This document shows, piece by piece, positions 24,730 to 33,827 of a stretch of 53,542 bases of DNA. Position 1 is the first letter of the stretch. Every line of letters begins with the position of its first letter. The stretch is taken from NCBI GenBank assembly GCA_903881085.1, contig CAIRSA010000290.1:1-53542 (forward strand), given 5' to 3'. A program made the position numbers and the translations under genes. The stretch is from an uncultured Acidobacteriia bacterium. GTDB taxonomy: Bacteria; Acidobacteriota; Terriglobia; Bryobacterales; Bryobacteraceae. The notes under the pieces are model-generated. The model saw nothing but the letters and a program-made list of their open reading frames with translations, ran no database searches and was not told the origin of the DNA.

Positions 24730-27655
24730 TTGTCGTTTTCCTTGCCAGCGGGAACTCCAGTTGGAAGCTCGCGCCCTCACCGGGTTGCGATTCCACTTCA
24801 ATGGTTCCGCCATGCTCTCTTACGATACCGTAAGTGACAGAGAGGCCGAGGCCTGTTCCTTTTTTCGCCGCTTTCGTGGTGAAAAAAGGATCGTAAATGC
24901 GCGCCAGATTGGCCGTTGAGATGCCCTGGCCATCGTCAGATACAACCACTCGCGCACGGCCTTCCTGGAGGGATGTTTGGATAGATAGCTTGCCACCGTT
25001 TTCCATTGCGTCACGCGCGTTCAGAAACAGGTTGAGAAAAATTTGCTGGAGTTTGCCCGCATTGCCCTTGACGCCGGGCAGCGTCGCGTCCAGTTGCAGC
25101 GTGACATTCACTCGCGATTTTTCCAGCTGGTGTTCGATCAGCGAAATGGTTTCGCGGATCACTTTGTTCAGATCGACCTCGACGTATTCCGTGGAGGACG
25201 TGCGCGAAAAGTTCAGCAGCGAATTCACGATCTCACTGGCGCGGAACGTTTGCTTGGAGATTTTTTCGAGCAGCTTCGATTTTTGTTCGTCGCCGTTTAC
25301 CTGTTTGGCGAGCATCTGGGAATACGTGGAAATCACGGCCAACGGTGTATTCACTTCATGCGCGACACCGGCTGCTAACAGGCCGATGGAGCTCAGCTTG
25401 TCTGCCTGCACCAGCTGCCTTTCCAACTCGGCGCGCTCAGTGACATCGTCAAAAATAATCAGACGCCCGATCTGTTCCATTTCGCGCGAAACCAGCGGCG
25501 CCACCGCGATGTTTAACGTGACTTCCACCGCAGGGCGGCGCACGCCATTGCCGTTGCGGTTGTTTTCGAGGAAAATCACAGGCGGCATGTCGGCAGGCCT
25601 CATCACGAACTGGTAAACGTTATGAATGCCGGTATCGCCCTTGGCCGCATCGAGTTGATCGCACAAGTCCGCCGGCAGAAGTGCTCGCAGGCGCTGTCCC
25701 AAGGCCTGTTCGCGATGAATACCGGTCATCTGTTCGATTTGGGTGTTCCAGCTTTCCACCCGGTCTTCCAGGTCGGCGGCGACGATGCCCACGTTGATGG
25801 ATTCGACGATGTTTTCGCTGAACTCTTTCAGCCGCTCATATTCCTCTACTTTACGTTCGAGCGAGCGGTATAACCGCGCGTTTTCGATGGCGATGCCGAC
25901 GTAGCCGGAGAGCGTCTGCAGCAGTTCCACATCATCGCTGGAAAGGAAGTCGCCCTCGGCGGTTCTGCTTGCGCCCATGTACGCGATGATTCGTCCGCGC
26001 GCGGAACAAGGCACATAGTAGGTCAGGCCCAGATCGGCGATTGTGTTGCGCACCGAAGCCGGCCAGTCGCGCGAAACGATATCGAAGGCATGGCGCGTGC
26101 GTTCGAAGAACAGGTATGGCTTCTCCGAATCCTTCTCCACTTCAAGCGGCAGGAAGCTCAAATCCAGTGCCTCAGTGATCGGCGTATCGCGGCCCGACGT
26201 CATATAGAGGCGGAACTGATGGTCTGCCTCACCGGCCAGAAAGAACGCTACATGCTGAATGGAGAGCGTGTGGATCAACCGGTCAGCCACCGAATTCAGC
26301 ACCCGATTCAAATCAGTTTCCGAACTGAGTTCGCGCGCGAACTCAATGACTGTGCGGCGGTAGTCATAACGGTCGCGATAGAAGTAGTAACGATCAAGGA
26401 TCTCCTGAATCCAGTTGCGGATCGGTTGAAAGACAAACGTTGCAACCACGATCAGGCTGACCAACGCCGCCGGGCTTAACTCGTCGATCTTGCCCAACGA
26501 AAAGATCAGCGCGTAGAAGATGCCCAATACGGTAAGAGTAGCCAGCGTGTAAACGTAGCCCTGTTGGAAGATGACGTCCACGTCCATCAAGCGGTACCGG
26601 ACAATCGCATAGGCCCAGGTCAGCGGAATGATGGGCAACGACAGCACAGCCATGTTCATTGTGGAATTGGGAATCGCTCCCAGCGTGTACGGCAATACGT
26701 AGATGACGGCGAATGGCACAATGCCAATGAACGCCCCGTTCCGTAACCACTTCATCTGTTGCCTGACTATGGGGTCTTCGGCTTGGCGGTGTTGCACGGT
26801 GAGGATTCCTGCGCCCGTTAAATAGGCGGCGCAAAGGAAAGGCAGCCACGCGCGGTCAAGCATCCAGCGCAGTTCCACCAGCGCCATGTTCATGCGCAGC
26901 ATGCCAGAGCCGAAGCCGATGAAGGCCAGCGTCATCAGCAGCGCCGGCACATATAGCAGTGCTGCGCGCCACCATTTTTTCAGCCACGGCTTCGGTTCGG
27001 GGAAGGTCAGGCAGAAGTGCACAAAGATAGTGGGCGCGAGCATGCCGGCAATCACGTTGCCCCAGTAAATCACTTTGTCGAAGTTATTCAGCTTGCCGGT
27101 GTAATGGAACGAGGACAGTACGAAGGAAGTAAGGCAGAGTACATAAAAGTGGACTGCCTTCGGCGCATTGCCGCGGCGGAAGTACACAAACAATCCGATG
27201 AATAAGTAAGCCAGCGCGACAATGTACTGGTAGTAGAGAACGCTTTCCGGAACTCGTTCGCTGATGTAAACGATGAACTTGGCTTCGATGCCGCCGCGCT
27301 CCACATAGTATTCGGCTTTGCTCCAGGGCCCGAGCCTGACTAGAACCTGCGTAACATCGATGGCCGATTCCACGCGGCTGCCATTGATTTTGCGTAGTAT
27401 GTCACCCTGGCGTAAGCCTGCTTTTTCGCCCTGGCTCTGCGGCATGATGAAGCCCGCCAACACAATAGGCGGCTTTCCAGGCGCAGCGCGGTCTACCCAC
27501 GTGACACCATCTTCGGGCAGCTTGAATTTCTTCTGCTGCTGGAAGTTGATGCCCGCGGCAATAACAGCCGCCATCGTCAGGATGACGACCAAGGCACCCG
27601 CGAATTGGCTTTTAAGTTCTTTCACCGCGATTCGAGACACCGCTCCGGGCTTCAC
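24722..27655 (-). CDS. PDZ-containing membrane histidine kinase
   Basis: 977 residues. One N-terminal TM helix, then a PDZ domain (about 50-130; QSQGEKAGLRQGDILRKING) placed outside the membrane, a multi-TM block (about 140-400), a GAF domain (about 430-600), a PAS domain (about 610-745; GIVAADLEDRVESWNTQIEQ), HisKA with His766 (GVAHEVNTPLAVI; usual HExxNPL is HEVNTPL) and an HATPase domain (NLFLNARDAMENGG, DDGQGI, GTGLGLSV). PDZ plus a 7TM-like sensor suggests it reads envelope peptides or protein quality; the signal is unknown. Operon with the sigma-54 regulator. Confidence 0.92.
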   Translation of the reverse strand: MKPGAVSRIAVKELKSQFAGALVVILTMAAVIAAGINFQQQKKFKLPEDGVTWVDRAAPGKPPIVLAGFIMPQSQGEKAGLRQGDILRKINGSRVESAIDVTQVLVRLGPWSKAEYYVERGGIEAKFIVYISERVPESVLYYQYIVALAYLFIGLFVYFRRGNAPKAVHFYVLCLTSFVLSSFHYTGKLNNFDKVIYWGNVIAGMLAPTIFVHFCLTFPEPKPWLKKWWRAALLYVPALLMTLAFIGFGSGMLRMNMALVELRWMLDRAWLPFLCAAYLTGAGILTVQHRQAEDPIVRQQMKWLRNGAFIGIVPFAVIYVLPYTLGAIPNSTMNMAVLSLPIIPLTWAYAIVRYRLMDVDVIFQQGYVYTLATLTVLGIFYALIFSLGKIDELSPAALVSLIVVATFVFQPIRNWIQEILDRYYFYRDRYDYRRTVIEFARELSSETDLNRVLNSVADRLIHTLSIQHVAFFLAGEADHQFRLYMTSGRDTPITEALDLSFLPLEVEKDSEKPYLFFERTRHAFDIVSRDWPASVRNTIADLGLTYYVPCSARGRIIAYMGASRTAEGDFLSSDDVELLQTLSGYVGIAIENARLYRSLERKVEEYERLKEFSENIVESINVGIVAADLEDRVESWNTQIEQMTGIHREQALGQRLRALLPADLCDQLDAAKGDTGIHNVYQFVMRPADMPPVIFLENNRNGNGVRRPAVEVTLNIAVAPLVSREMEQIGRLIIFDDVTERAELERQLVQADKLSSIGLLAAGVAHEVNTPLAVISTYSQMLAKQVNGDEQKSKLLEKISKQTFRASEIVNSLLNFSRTSSTEYVEVDLNKVIRETISLIEHQLEKSRVNVTLQLDATLPGVKGNAGKLQQIFLNLFLNARDAMENGGKLSIQTSLQEGRARVVVSDDGQGISTANLARIYDPFFTTKAAKKGTGLGLSVTYGIVREHGGTIEVESQPGEGASFQLEFPLARKTTNA

Positions 27656-27906
27656 TATGCACGTTCGATGCCACCCCTAGTTGCTTTCCAATTACATTGA
27701 GAATACAACACTTGGCGGTTTTATTCAATTGGCTGGGGGAGGGGAGTTATCGTTTTCGGAAACAGGTGTTACTGGAATCGGTAGAAATGGTAGGCGCTGG
27801 TCCATCGGCTCAGAAGTTGTGAAAAGTTAGAAAGTGGACTGGCGAATCGCCTGTCCTACCCGCGGACGGCCATTGTTTTCAAATGTAGGTGCTGTGGTTT
27901 GCGGGG
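27656..27906. repeat. Intergenic stretch with a REP-like palindrome
   Basis: 250 bases without a gene. At 27836-27856 is a 21-bp near-perfect palindrome (one mismatch) around GGCGAATCGCC, followed by TGTCCTACCC. The same core and the flank TGCCCCACCC recur at 32972-32992. Nothing else is visible. Confidence 0.6.
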
Positions 27907-28614
27907 CTAATGACGTGGTTTCAGCTGGAACTTCTCGTCGTACTCTTCCAGCTTCGGATACGGAATCACCGGCGCTGTCATCAAATTGAGCACGCGCTGC
28001 TCGTAGCGGTCCAATTGTGCGGCGCGGTCCTCGGGGCTGATGCGCACGGGCGAATGGACCAGAAACGGTTCCACGGCGGTGAAGCCGGTGAACGAAAAGA
28101 TTCCGTGGTTGATGGGAAACAGAATTTGCCGGATGTCGCCGTTCAGGCCGGTCTCTGAATAGATGGTGGCCGGGCCTCCTATGGTGACCGAGCACATCGC
28201 GCGTTTACCCACGAAGACGCCGCGATCATGCCAGCGGCCACCGCCATAGGTGCGGCCCATCGCCATCACGCGGTCGACCCATCCCTTGAGAATGGCCGGC
28301 ATGGCGAACCACCAAAGAGGGAACTGAAAGACCATGGCGTCGCACCATTCGATCTTGTCGAGCTCCGCCTGAATTTCGGGCGCATAGCCCGCATGTTCGT
28401 TGGCGTAGATCTCTTCGGCCTGCTGGCGGTAATAGTCCGGATCTTTCACCGTGGTGAAGTTGTGGCGGCCGGATACCGGATTGAAGTTCATCTGGTACAG
28501 GTCGGACACCTTCACTTCATGGCCTTCGCGGAGCAATGCCTCTTCCGCACGCGCGGTCATTGCTCCGTTGAAGCTCTTCGGCTCCGGGTGGGCGTGAACG
28601 ATGAAGACTTTCAT
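27907..28614 (-). CDS. NAD(P)H dehydrogenase (quinone)-like flavoprotein
   Basis: 235 residues of the NQO1/WrbA-like flavodoxin fold: MKVFIVHAHPEPKSFNGAMT binds the FMN/FAD phosphate, DAMVFQFPLWWFAMPAILKG and VMAMGRTYGGG are the isoalloxazine-side loops. Reaction: two-electron reduction of quinones by NAD(P)H. The ATG lies just beyond the VWFA gene stop (TGACATG), so the two are probably one transcript. Confidence 0.88.
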   Translation of the reverse strand: MKVFIVHAHPEPKSFNGAMTARAEEALLREGHEVKVSDLYQMNFNPVSGRHNFTTVKDPDYYRQQAEEIYANEHAGYAPEIQAELDKIEWCDAMVFQFPLWWFAMPAILKGWVDRVMAMGRTYGGGRWHDRGVFVGKRAMCSVTIGGPATIYSETGLNGDIRQILFPINHGIFSFTGFTAVEPFLVHSPVRISPEDRAAQLDRYEQRVLNLMTAPVIPYPKLEEYDEKFQLKPRH

Positions 28615-28615
28615 G

Positions 28616-30313
28616 TCAGCGTTTCAGCGTCTTGTCGGTGAGCGGAATGGTTACTGAGCCGATCGCGCCACTCTTCGCGTCACGCATTACGACGCGGACC
28701 TGATAGGCACCTTCGGGCAGTTCGATGGATTTCATTGTGGCGATGCCTCCCTTCATGATTTTGTCGAAGTTCTCTTTCGTCAGGGCCAGCTTCATTGTGT
28801 CGGTCATACCTTTGGATGCCTGCCCCTGCACGGTGGTGAGGAAGAGCATGTCGATGGTTGCCTTTTGGCGGTCGCCCTCGGTCTCCCACTGCACTTTGCC
28901 TGCGTCGGCATTGACGATGATGCGTGCAACGTTGGGCTTCTTGGGGTCGAGAATATCGATGCGGGCCACCATGCCCAGGTCTGTGGAATCAAGCGGACTC
29001 CATACTGCATCGCGCAGCATGGTCTCTTTCTGCTTCGGTGTCATATCCTGTTCAGGGAACGCAAAGTAACCCAGGCGGTGGCGGACATGCGTGCCGGGCT
29101 TCTTCACCTGCACTTTGATTTCGCGATAGCGGCCGTCCCATTCGATGTCAGAAGGATAGTAAGCGATGTTGTAAGTGACTTTGGAATCCTCCACTGCGGT
29201 CTGAATCGCCTTTTTCAGATCGTTGGTGTTGTAAAAGGCGCGGCCGCCGGTGCGGTCAGCCAGAATGTTCATGACGTCCTGGGTCTTCGTCAGGGCACGA
29301 AGCTTGGCGCCGCTGTTGTTGTTGGATGGCGGGCGGGGATTGGAGTTGCCCTTCTTGCCCGTGCTGGGGCGAGGCATGCCGCCGCCGGACGGTCTGCTGT
29401 TTGCCGCGCTGAACTGCGGGTCGGTAAACAGCCCGCGCGCATCCACCGGATATATGGCCATGTTGGCGTTGTTCAAGGCGCGTGCCGTTTTTTCTGACTC
29501 CTCGCTGAAGGTGCGTATCTCGCGATTTGGCGCTGAGTGTCCGTCATCGTTCATGCCCATGTTGAAGGGGAATCCGCTGGAAATCCAGACCAGGTTCTTG
29601 CGTCCGGGCAGATTCGTTACGTGGTTGGCAATGGCGGTGATGGCGCCGAAGGTGGTCTGGTTGCGGCGGACCTGCATGAAGTCCTGCATCATTTGCGTGC
29701 CGTCGGAAAGCCAGGAATCGAAGTCGGTATCGAGCTCGCCTGCTTCCACTCCCGCGGCGGCTTTGCTGGTATGCTTGGCCAGCGTGCGGAGCAGGGAAGA
29801 GGCGTCGGTGGTGAAGTCATGCAGCACGCGGAGCTCGCGGCCCAGCACATAGAGCGCGACGCGATCGGTGGGTTTCAACTGCTGCAGAAATTTGATGAGC
29901 TGGGTGCGGGCGTAGGCCTGATCGGCGAACTTGGTGTTCAACAGGTCGAGGAGGATCACTGTCACGGCGGTGGGTGCGTTCGAGCGATGTTCGAGCTTGT
30001 TGGAAAACACGTTGGGTGGCAGCGGCTTCTGGTCTTTTTGCGGAGGCAGCACGCCGTACGCTTCTTCGGCGAAGAACTGGATCTGTTGCGGCTTGCCTTT
30101 ATCGAGGACGACAAAGTCATCCTTCGTAAGGCCGGTTACGGGTTCGTTCTTTTTGCCTGTGACGATCACGCTGACTTGCACCAGGCGAGTTGTGACTTTG
30201 ATGACGGGTGGCGCGCCGCCTTCCTGGGGCATGGCCGCGTTTTGAGCAACGGTCTGGGCAACAAGGCCAAAGGCAACCAGTGTCGCAATCGAGGCTTTTT
30301 GGTAGGGTTTCAC
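28616..30313 (-). CDS. VWFA-related domain protein, acidobacterial type
   Basis: 565 residues. Signal peptide MKPYQKASIATLVAFGLVAQ with cleavage near TVAQN. The family N-terminus is clear: VIKVTTRLVQVSVIVTGKKN, VTGLTKDDFVVLDKGKPQQI. A von Willebrand A-like domain covers about 110-390 (AVTVILLDLLNTKF, LKPTDRVALYVLGRELRVLH, RKNLVWISSGFPF). A beta-rich C-terminal half follows. Such proteins (TIGR03436) are expanded in Acidobacteria; function unknown, secreted. The start codon is GTG. The next gene downstream begins one base after the stop codon. Confidence 0.9.
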   Translation of the reverse strand: MKPYQKASIATLVAFGLVAQTVAQNAAMPQEGGAPPVIKVTTRLVQVSVIVTGKKNEPVTGLTKDDFVVLDKGKPQQIQFFAEEAYGVLPPQKDQKPLPPNVFSNKLEHRSNAPTAVTVILLDLLNTKFADQAYARTQLIKFLQQLKPTDRVALYVLGRELRVLHDFTTDASSLLRTLAKHTSKAAAGVEAGELDTDFDSWLSDGTQMMQDFMQVRRNQTTFGAITAIANHVTNLPGRKNLVWISSGFPFNMGMNDDGHSAPNREIRTFSEESEKTARALNNANMAIYPVDARGLFTDPQFSAANSRPSGGGMPRPSTGKKGNSNPRPPSNNNSGAKLRALTKTQDVMNILADRTGGRAFYNTNDLKKAIQTAVEDSKVTYNIAYYPSDIEWDGRYREIKVQVKKPGTHVRHRLGYFAFPEQDMTPKQKETMLRDAVWSPLDSTDLGMVARIDILDPKKPNVARIIVNADAGKVQWETEGDRQKATIDMLFLTTVQGQASKGMTDTMKLALTKENFDKIMKGGIATMKSIELPEGAYQVRVVMRDAKSGAIGSVTIPLTDKTLKR

Positions 30314-30325
30314 AACTTCATTGTA

Positions 30326-30405
30326 GGGCAGATTGGCAATGGGCGGGCGATTGGCAGGTTGAAAACAGGGCGAGTGCCACTCGCCCGCAGATTGCCAATC
30401 TGCCC
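30326..30405. repeat. Nested REP-like inverted repeats
   Basis: A perfect 15-bp inverted repeat (GGGCAGATTGGCAAT at 30326-30340 and its complement at 30391-30405) surrounds a 19-bp perfect palindrome, GGGCGAGTGCCACTCGCCC (30368-30386). The right flank TGCCCCAC matches that of the repeat at 32972. It fills the space between the second receptor and the VWFA gene. Confidence 0.7.
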
Positions 30406-30409
30406 CACA

Positions 30410-33016
30410 TCACCAGCTGAATACCAGCTGGAAGCGGAATGTGCGGCCGTCGTTCAGTGTGTTCGTGATCTGTCCGAAGTTTGCATTCGCCAGCTCGATG
30501 CCTGGTTCGGCAAATTGCGCCGTATTAAATAGGTTGATCGACTCGGCGCGGCACATCAACTTATAACTTTTGGATAGGGTCCAGGTACGCGCGAGCGAGG
30601 CATTCACATTATGGATTGCGCCGCGGCGGAAGACATTGCGGCCTAGATTTCCGCGCGATGCGCCGAGGGTCATGAATGCGAAGGCGGAGCGGGGGAGCAG
30701 CGCGCGGGAGGTATCGGGATTGCCGACTGTGCGGCCAAGCAACGATGGATCCAGTAGATTCGGGCGGTCGCCTCCGTTGCCGTCGACGTTGCCATAGCCC
30801 GGCCCATCGGAGCCCGTCGACAGCGAGAACGGCGTGCCCGACTTGAACAGCGCGACGGAGGAAACGGTCCAGGCCTTTAGAAACCGGTTGTGGGTGGGCG
30901 AGGTGAATTCGCCTCGAAACAGGAAGGAATGCGGCTGATCGAAATTGCTCAGTCCCTTCATGTCCTGGCGCGCGCCGTCTTCGGCCTGGCTGCGGGACTG
31001 GCGCGAATCGGAATCGTAGGCGGTGTTGGTGTAGCCGGAGCCCAGGTCCATTGTTTTGCTGAACCAGTAGGCGGTCTCAAATGTCAGGCCATGAAAGCGC
31101 GGCGCGATTAACGATACGCGCGCCGCGTCATAGTAGCCCTGCGAGCCATTTTGCACCCAGCGAATCTCTGCATAGCGCGGATCGGCGCGGCGCTCGTTGA
31201 TTGTTCCGGTAGTGAGCGGAATGCCGGGCACCGGATGGGCGCGATTGCGGTACGACATCAGCATCAGCTTGTGCGAGCGGCTGCCCACATAGCCGATCTG
31301 CAATTTCCAATCGCCGGTGAAATTGGGCTGCCATGAGGCGTTGTACTGATACTCATACGGTGTGGCGAGGCGTGGATCCAATAGATAGAGGTTGCCCTTT
31401 ACCGTGTCGCCATGTGGGCCACCGAAGGGGTTGAGAAGATCGGGCGTGGTTACCACGAACTTCTGCGCGCCGGGCGGCGAGAATCGTATCTGCTGATACG
31501 TCACCGGAAAGATCTCGCCATATTGCACGCCGCCGCCTGCGCGAACCACACCGCCTGCCGCGCGCAATGCGGCGCCAAATTGCGGGGCCACGTTATTCAT
31601 ATCGGCTCTGTACGGGATCGATCCGATGTGGTTCACTTCATAAGGCCGGCTTACCGGCTGATAGCGCAGGCCGAAGTTGAGTGACAGCCGCTGGTTCACT
31701 TTCCAATTGTCGGCGAAGAAAAACTGCGCGTCCCAATTGCGGAAGCCGCGATCGGTACTGCCTATGGTAATGAGGTGTTGGATAGGCAAACCCAATCGAA
31801 AGTTGGTGATCGCATCGTTGCCGAAGTCCGTGCCAAATGACCAGTAGCCGCGGTTGGAATCGCTTTCTTTGCCATTGAACTGGCGGCGCATGAAGCCGAA
31901 GCCGGCGCTCAACTGGTGATTGCCGTAGGTGCGCCGGACGAGGCCTGATTCGCGGAACAGATTCTGTGCGCGGTCGATGGGGATGGAGCCTTGAGGCCCT
32001 AATGATTCAAGGCCCGAAATTGCCACCAGCGGGCCTACGGCATTGTTTTCGGGGACCAGCAGCGAGCGGGTGCGGTCGAAGCCGATGGTGAATTCGGTGG
32101 TCGTCCGGTAGTCCCACGTTCGCGCCCAGGTGAGGCGTGCGCGATGGTTCTTGGTGTCGGTATTCGGGTTCTGGCCGGCCACCAGTTCGAAGGCCTGCAC
32201 GTGTTGCGTCACGCCGTTGTAGCTGGCGGTGAAGCGGTCGAGTTCCTTGCGGTATTGATCGAGCCGGATGCCGCCGGTGTTGTTGTTGATGGTCTGCGGG
32301 GAGTTTGTGTTCAACATGCGTTGGTTCACGTCGGGGCGGTTTGGCAGCTCGGTGGGATAGGCGCGCATCCAGCGGGCGATGATCGCATTGATCGCTGGGT
32401 TTGTTGAAAGCGGCGTGCGCTCGCTGGCCATTGGAACAAGCACGTTGCCGTTCACGTTGCCGCGCAGCCGCTGCTGGCCGCCATCGATGGTGATGTAAGC
32501 GCGTTTCCAGGTTTTGCCGGTGAGTTGGAAGCCGTAGTCGTTTTCGCGGGCGGGCTTGACGCCGCCTACTTGAAAGAACGAACGGGCGCTGAAGATGCTG
32601 TTCTGGTGCAGTTCGCGGAAGGAGCCGTGGATGCGCTGGCGGCGTTGAATGGGGGCAACGTGAATTGGCCCGGCCACCGGGTTGCCGAACTCAGCGCCGA
32701 AGTAGCTGCGGTCTGGGACGAACTCCTGGATGATGGTGGCGGTGGTGCCGAGGCGGATGTTTAGCTCCTTTAGGAAATTGTTGTCGACCAGGTTGAAGTG
32801 GATGTTTTCGTTGCGGCGGCTTTCGCCGGCTTGCGTGTCGGTTTTGCCGAGGAGGTTCAGTTCGACTCGCTTGCTTACGTCTTGGGCCGGCGGGTCCGGC
32901 GGCGGTGCGGGAGGTTTTTCCTGAGCTGGGGCCATGGTTGCAGCCAGCATCAAGAAGCATGGAAGAGATGAGGGCAGGCGAATCGCCTGCCCCACCCTTT
33001 TAGCGAACGGTTGCAC
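30410..33016 (-). CDS. TonB-dependent-receptor-like outer-membrane protein
   Basis: Up to 868 residues. Unlike the receptor at 585-3998 it lacks the carboxypeptidase-like domain and begins, after a signal sequence and a Pro-rich linker (EKPPAPPPDPPAQDVSKRVE), directly with plug-like sequence (LNIRLGTTATIIQEFVPDRS, FGAEFGNPVAGP, IHGSFRELHQNSIFSARSFF). A long Oar-like barrel follows: QFFFADNWKVNQRLSLNFGL, YEYQYNASWQPNF, VGSRSHKLM, ending FRFQLVFSW. The start is unclear: GTG 33016 overlaps the preceding stop codon, and codons 8-15 are formed by a REP-like palindrome; GTG 32995 is an alternative. It is the third gene of a run with the FAA hydrolase and the homoserine-dehydrogenase-like protein. 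Confidence 0.82.
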   Translation of the reverse strand: MQPFAKRVGQAIRLPSSLPCFLMLAATMAPAQEKPPAPPPDPPAQDVSKRVELNLLGKTDTQAGESRRNENIHFNLVDNNFLKELNIRLGTTATIIQEFVPDRSYFGAEFGNPVAGPIHVAPIQRRQRIHGSFRELHQNSIFSARSFFQVGGVKPARENDYGFQLTGKTWKRAYITIDGGQQRLRGNVNGNVLVPMASERTPLSTNPAINAIIARWMRAYPTELPNRPDVNQRMLNTNSPQTINNNTGGIRLDQYRKELDRFTASYNGVTQHVQAFELVAGQNPNTDTKNHRARLTWARTWDYRTTTEFTIGFDRTRSLLVPENNAVGPLVAISGLESLGPQGSIPIDRAQNLFRESGLVRRTYGNHQLSAGFGFMRRQFNGKESDSNRGYWSFGTDFGNDAITNFRLGLPIQHLITIGSTDRGFRNWDAQFFFADNWKVNQRLSLNFGLRYQPVSRPYEVNHIGSIPYRADMNNVAPQFGAALRAAGGVVRAGGGVQYGEIFPVTYQQIRFSPPGAQKFVVTTPDLLNPFGGPHGDTVKGNLYLLDPRLATPYEYQYNASWQPNFTGDWKLQIGYVGSRSHKLMLMSYRNRAHPVPGIPLTTGTINERRADPRYAEIRWVQNGSQGYYDAARVSLIAPRFHGLTFETAYWFSKTMDLGSGYTNTAYDSDSRQSRSQAEDGARQDMKGLSNFDQPHSFLFRGEFTSPTHNRFLKAWTVSSVALFKSGTPFSLSTGSDGPGYGNVDGNGGDRPNLLDPSLLGRTVGNPDTSRALLPRSAFAFMTLGASRGNLGRNVFRRGAIHNVNASLARTWTLSKSYKLMCRAESINLFNTAQFAEPGIELANANFGQITNTLNDGRTFRFQLVFSW
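32972..32992. repeat. REP-like 21-bp perfect palindrome
   Basis: Perfect palindrome with 10-bp arms (GGGCAGGCGA and complement) around a single A, followed by CCACCC. It lies between the stop of the FAA-hydrolase gene and the first secure codons of the receptor gene, inside the receptor frame. Related to 27836-27856. Confidence 0.75.
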
Positions 33017-33827
33017 TTAGGGTGCCTACTCCATCGATGCGGGCGCGCACGCGGTCGCCTGCTTTGATGCGCGCGCCTTTGGGGCAGCCGGTGGAAATCA
33101 AGTCGCCCGGATAGAGCGTCATGTAGTTGCTGTGGAAGCGCACAAGTTCATAAGGACGGTGTCGCATGTGGTTCACGAAGTCGCGCGAGCAGATGCCGTC
33201 GTTGTGTTCGGTGATCACTTCCAGTGCGTTCACGTCGGCCACTTCATCGGCGGTCACGATCACGGGGCCGAAGCTGAAAAACGTGTCGAAGCTCTTGGCG
33301 CGGGTCAGATAGCGGGTGTTCTTTTTCAGAACGTCGAGCGCTGTCAGATCGAGCGTTGTTGTGTAGCCAAAGATCACGCCCGGCACTTCGTCCATCGTAA
33401 GATGCTTGGCCTTCTTGCCGATCACTACGCCGAGTTCGCCTTCGGCGTCGACGTCATCGGAGAATTCGGACGGAGGTAGCACAATCTCGCCGCCCGGTTG
33501 GAACATGCACGAGGCGGGCTTCATGAAGCTGCCCGGCTCTTCGGGCTGCACGGCGTCGATATCTTCGGCGTGGGTTTTGTAGTTGAGGCCGATGCACCAG
33601 ATTTTTGGTGGTACGTCGTAGGGCAGCACCGGTACAACAGCATCGAAGGCCAACGTGGTCACGCCCACAGTGCTTCCGGGCAATTCGCCGCTCTGGATGA
33701 TGGCGAGAAGATCGTCTGGCGTATTGGTGCCGAGCTTTGCATTGATCGCCGCTACGGGCGCGATGCCTTCCGCGGTTACGACGCCGGTATGGATCTGATC
33801 CTGATATTTGTAGCGAATGAGTTTCAT
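33000..33827 (-). CDS. Fumarylacetoacetate-hydrolase family protein
   Basis: 275 residues. The FAH fold is shown by IWCIGLNYKTHAEDI, SEFSDDVDAEGELGVVIGKK (the acidic metal-binding residues Glu/Glu/Asp), GVIFGYTTTLDLTALDVLKK, RAKSFDTFFSFGPVIVT and GDLISTGCPKGA. Members hydrolyse or hydrate C-C bonds in 2-keto acids from aromatic or sugar-acid breakdown. It starts 4 bp inside the preceding gene (ATGA), so it is co-translated with the homoserine-dehydrogenase-like protein; the exact substrate is not readable. Confidence 0.9.
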   Translation of the reverse strand: MKLIRYKYQDQIHTGVVTAEGIAPVAAINAKLGTNTPDDLLAIIQSGELPGSTVGVTTLAFDAVVPVLPYDVPPKIWCIGLNYKTHAEDIDAVQPEEPGSFMKPASCMFQPGGEIVLPPSEFSDDVDAEGELGVVIGKKAKHLTMDEVPGVIFGYTTTLDLTALDVLKKNTRYLTRAKSFDTFFSFGPVIVTADEVADVNALEVITEHNDGICSRDFVNHMRHRPYELVRFHSNYMTLYPGDLISTGCPKGARIKAGDRVRARIDGVGTLSATVR

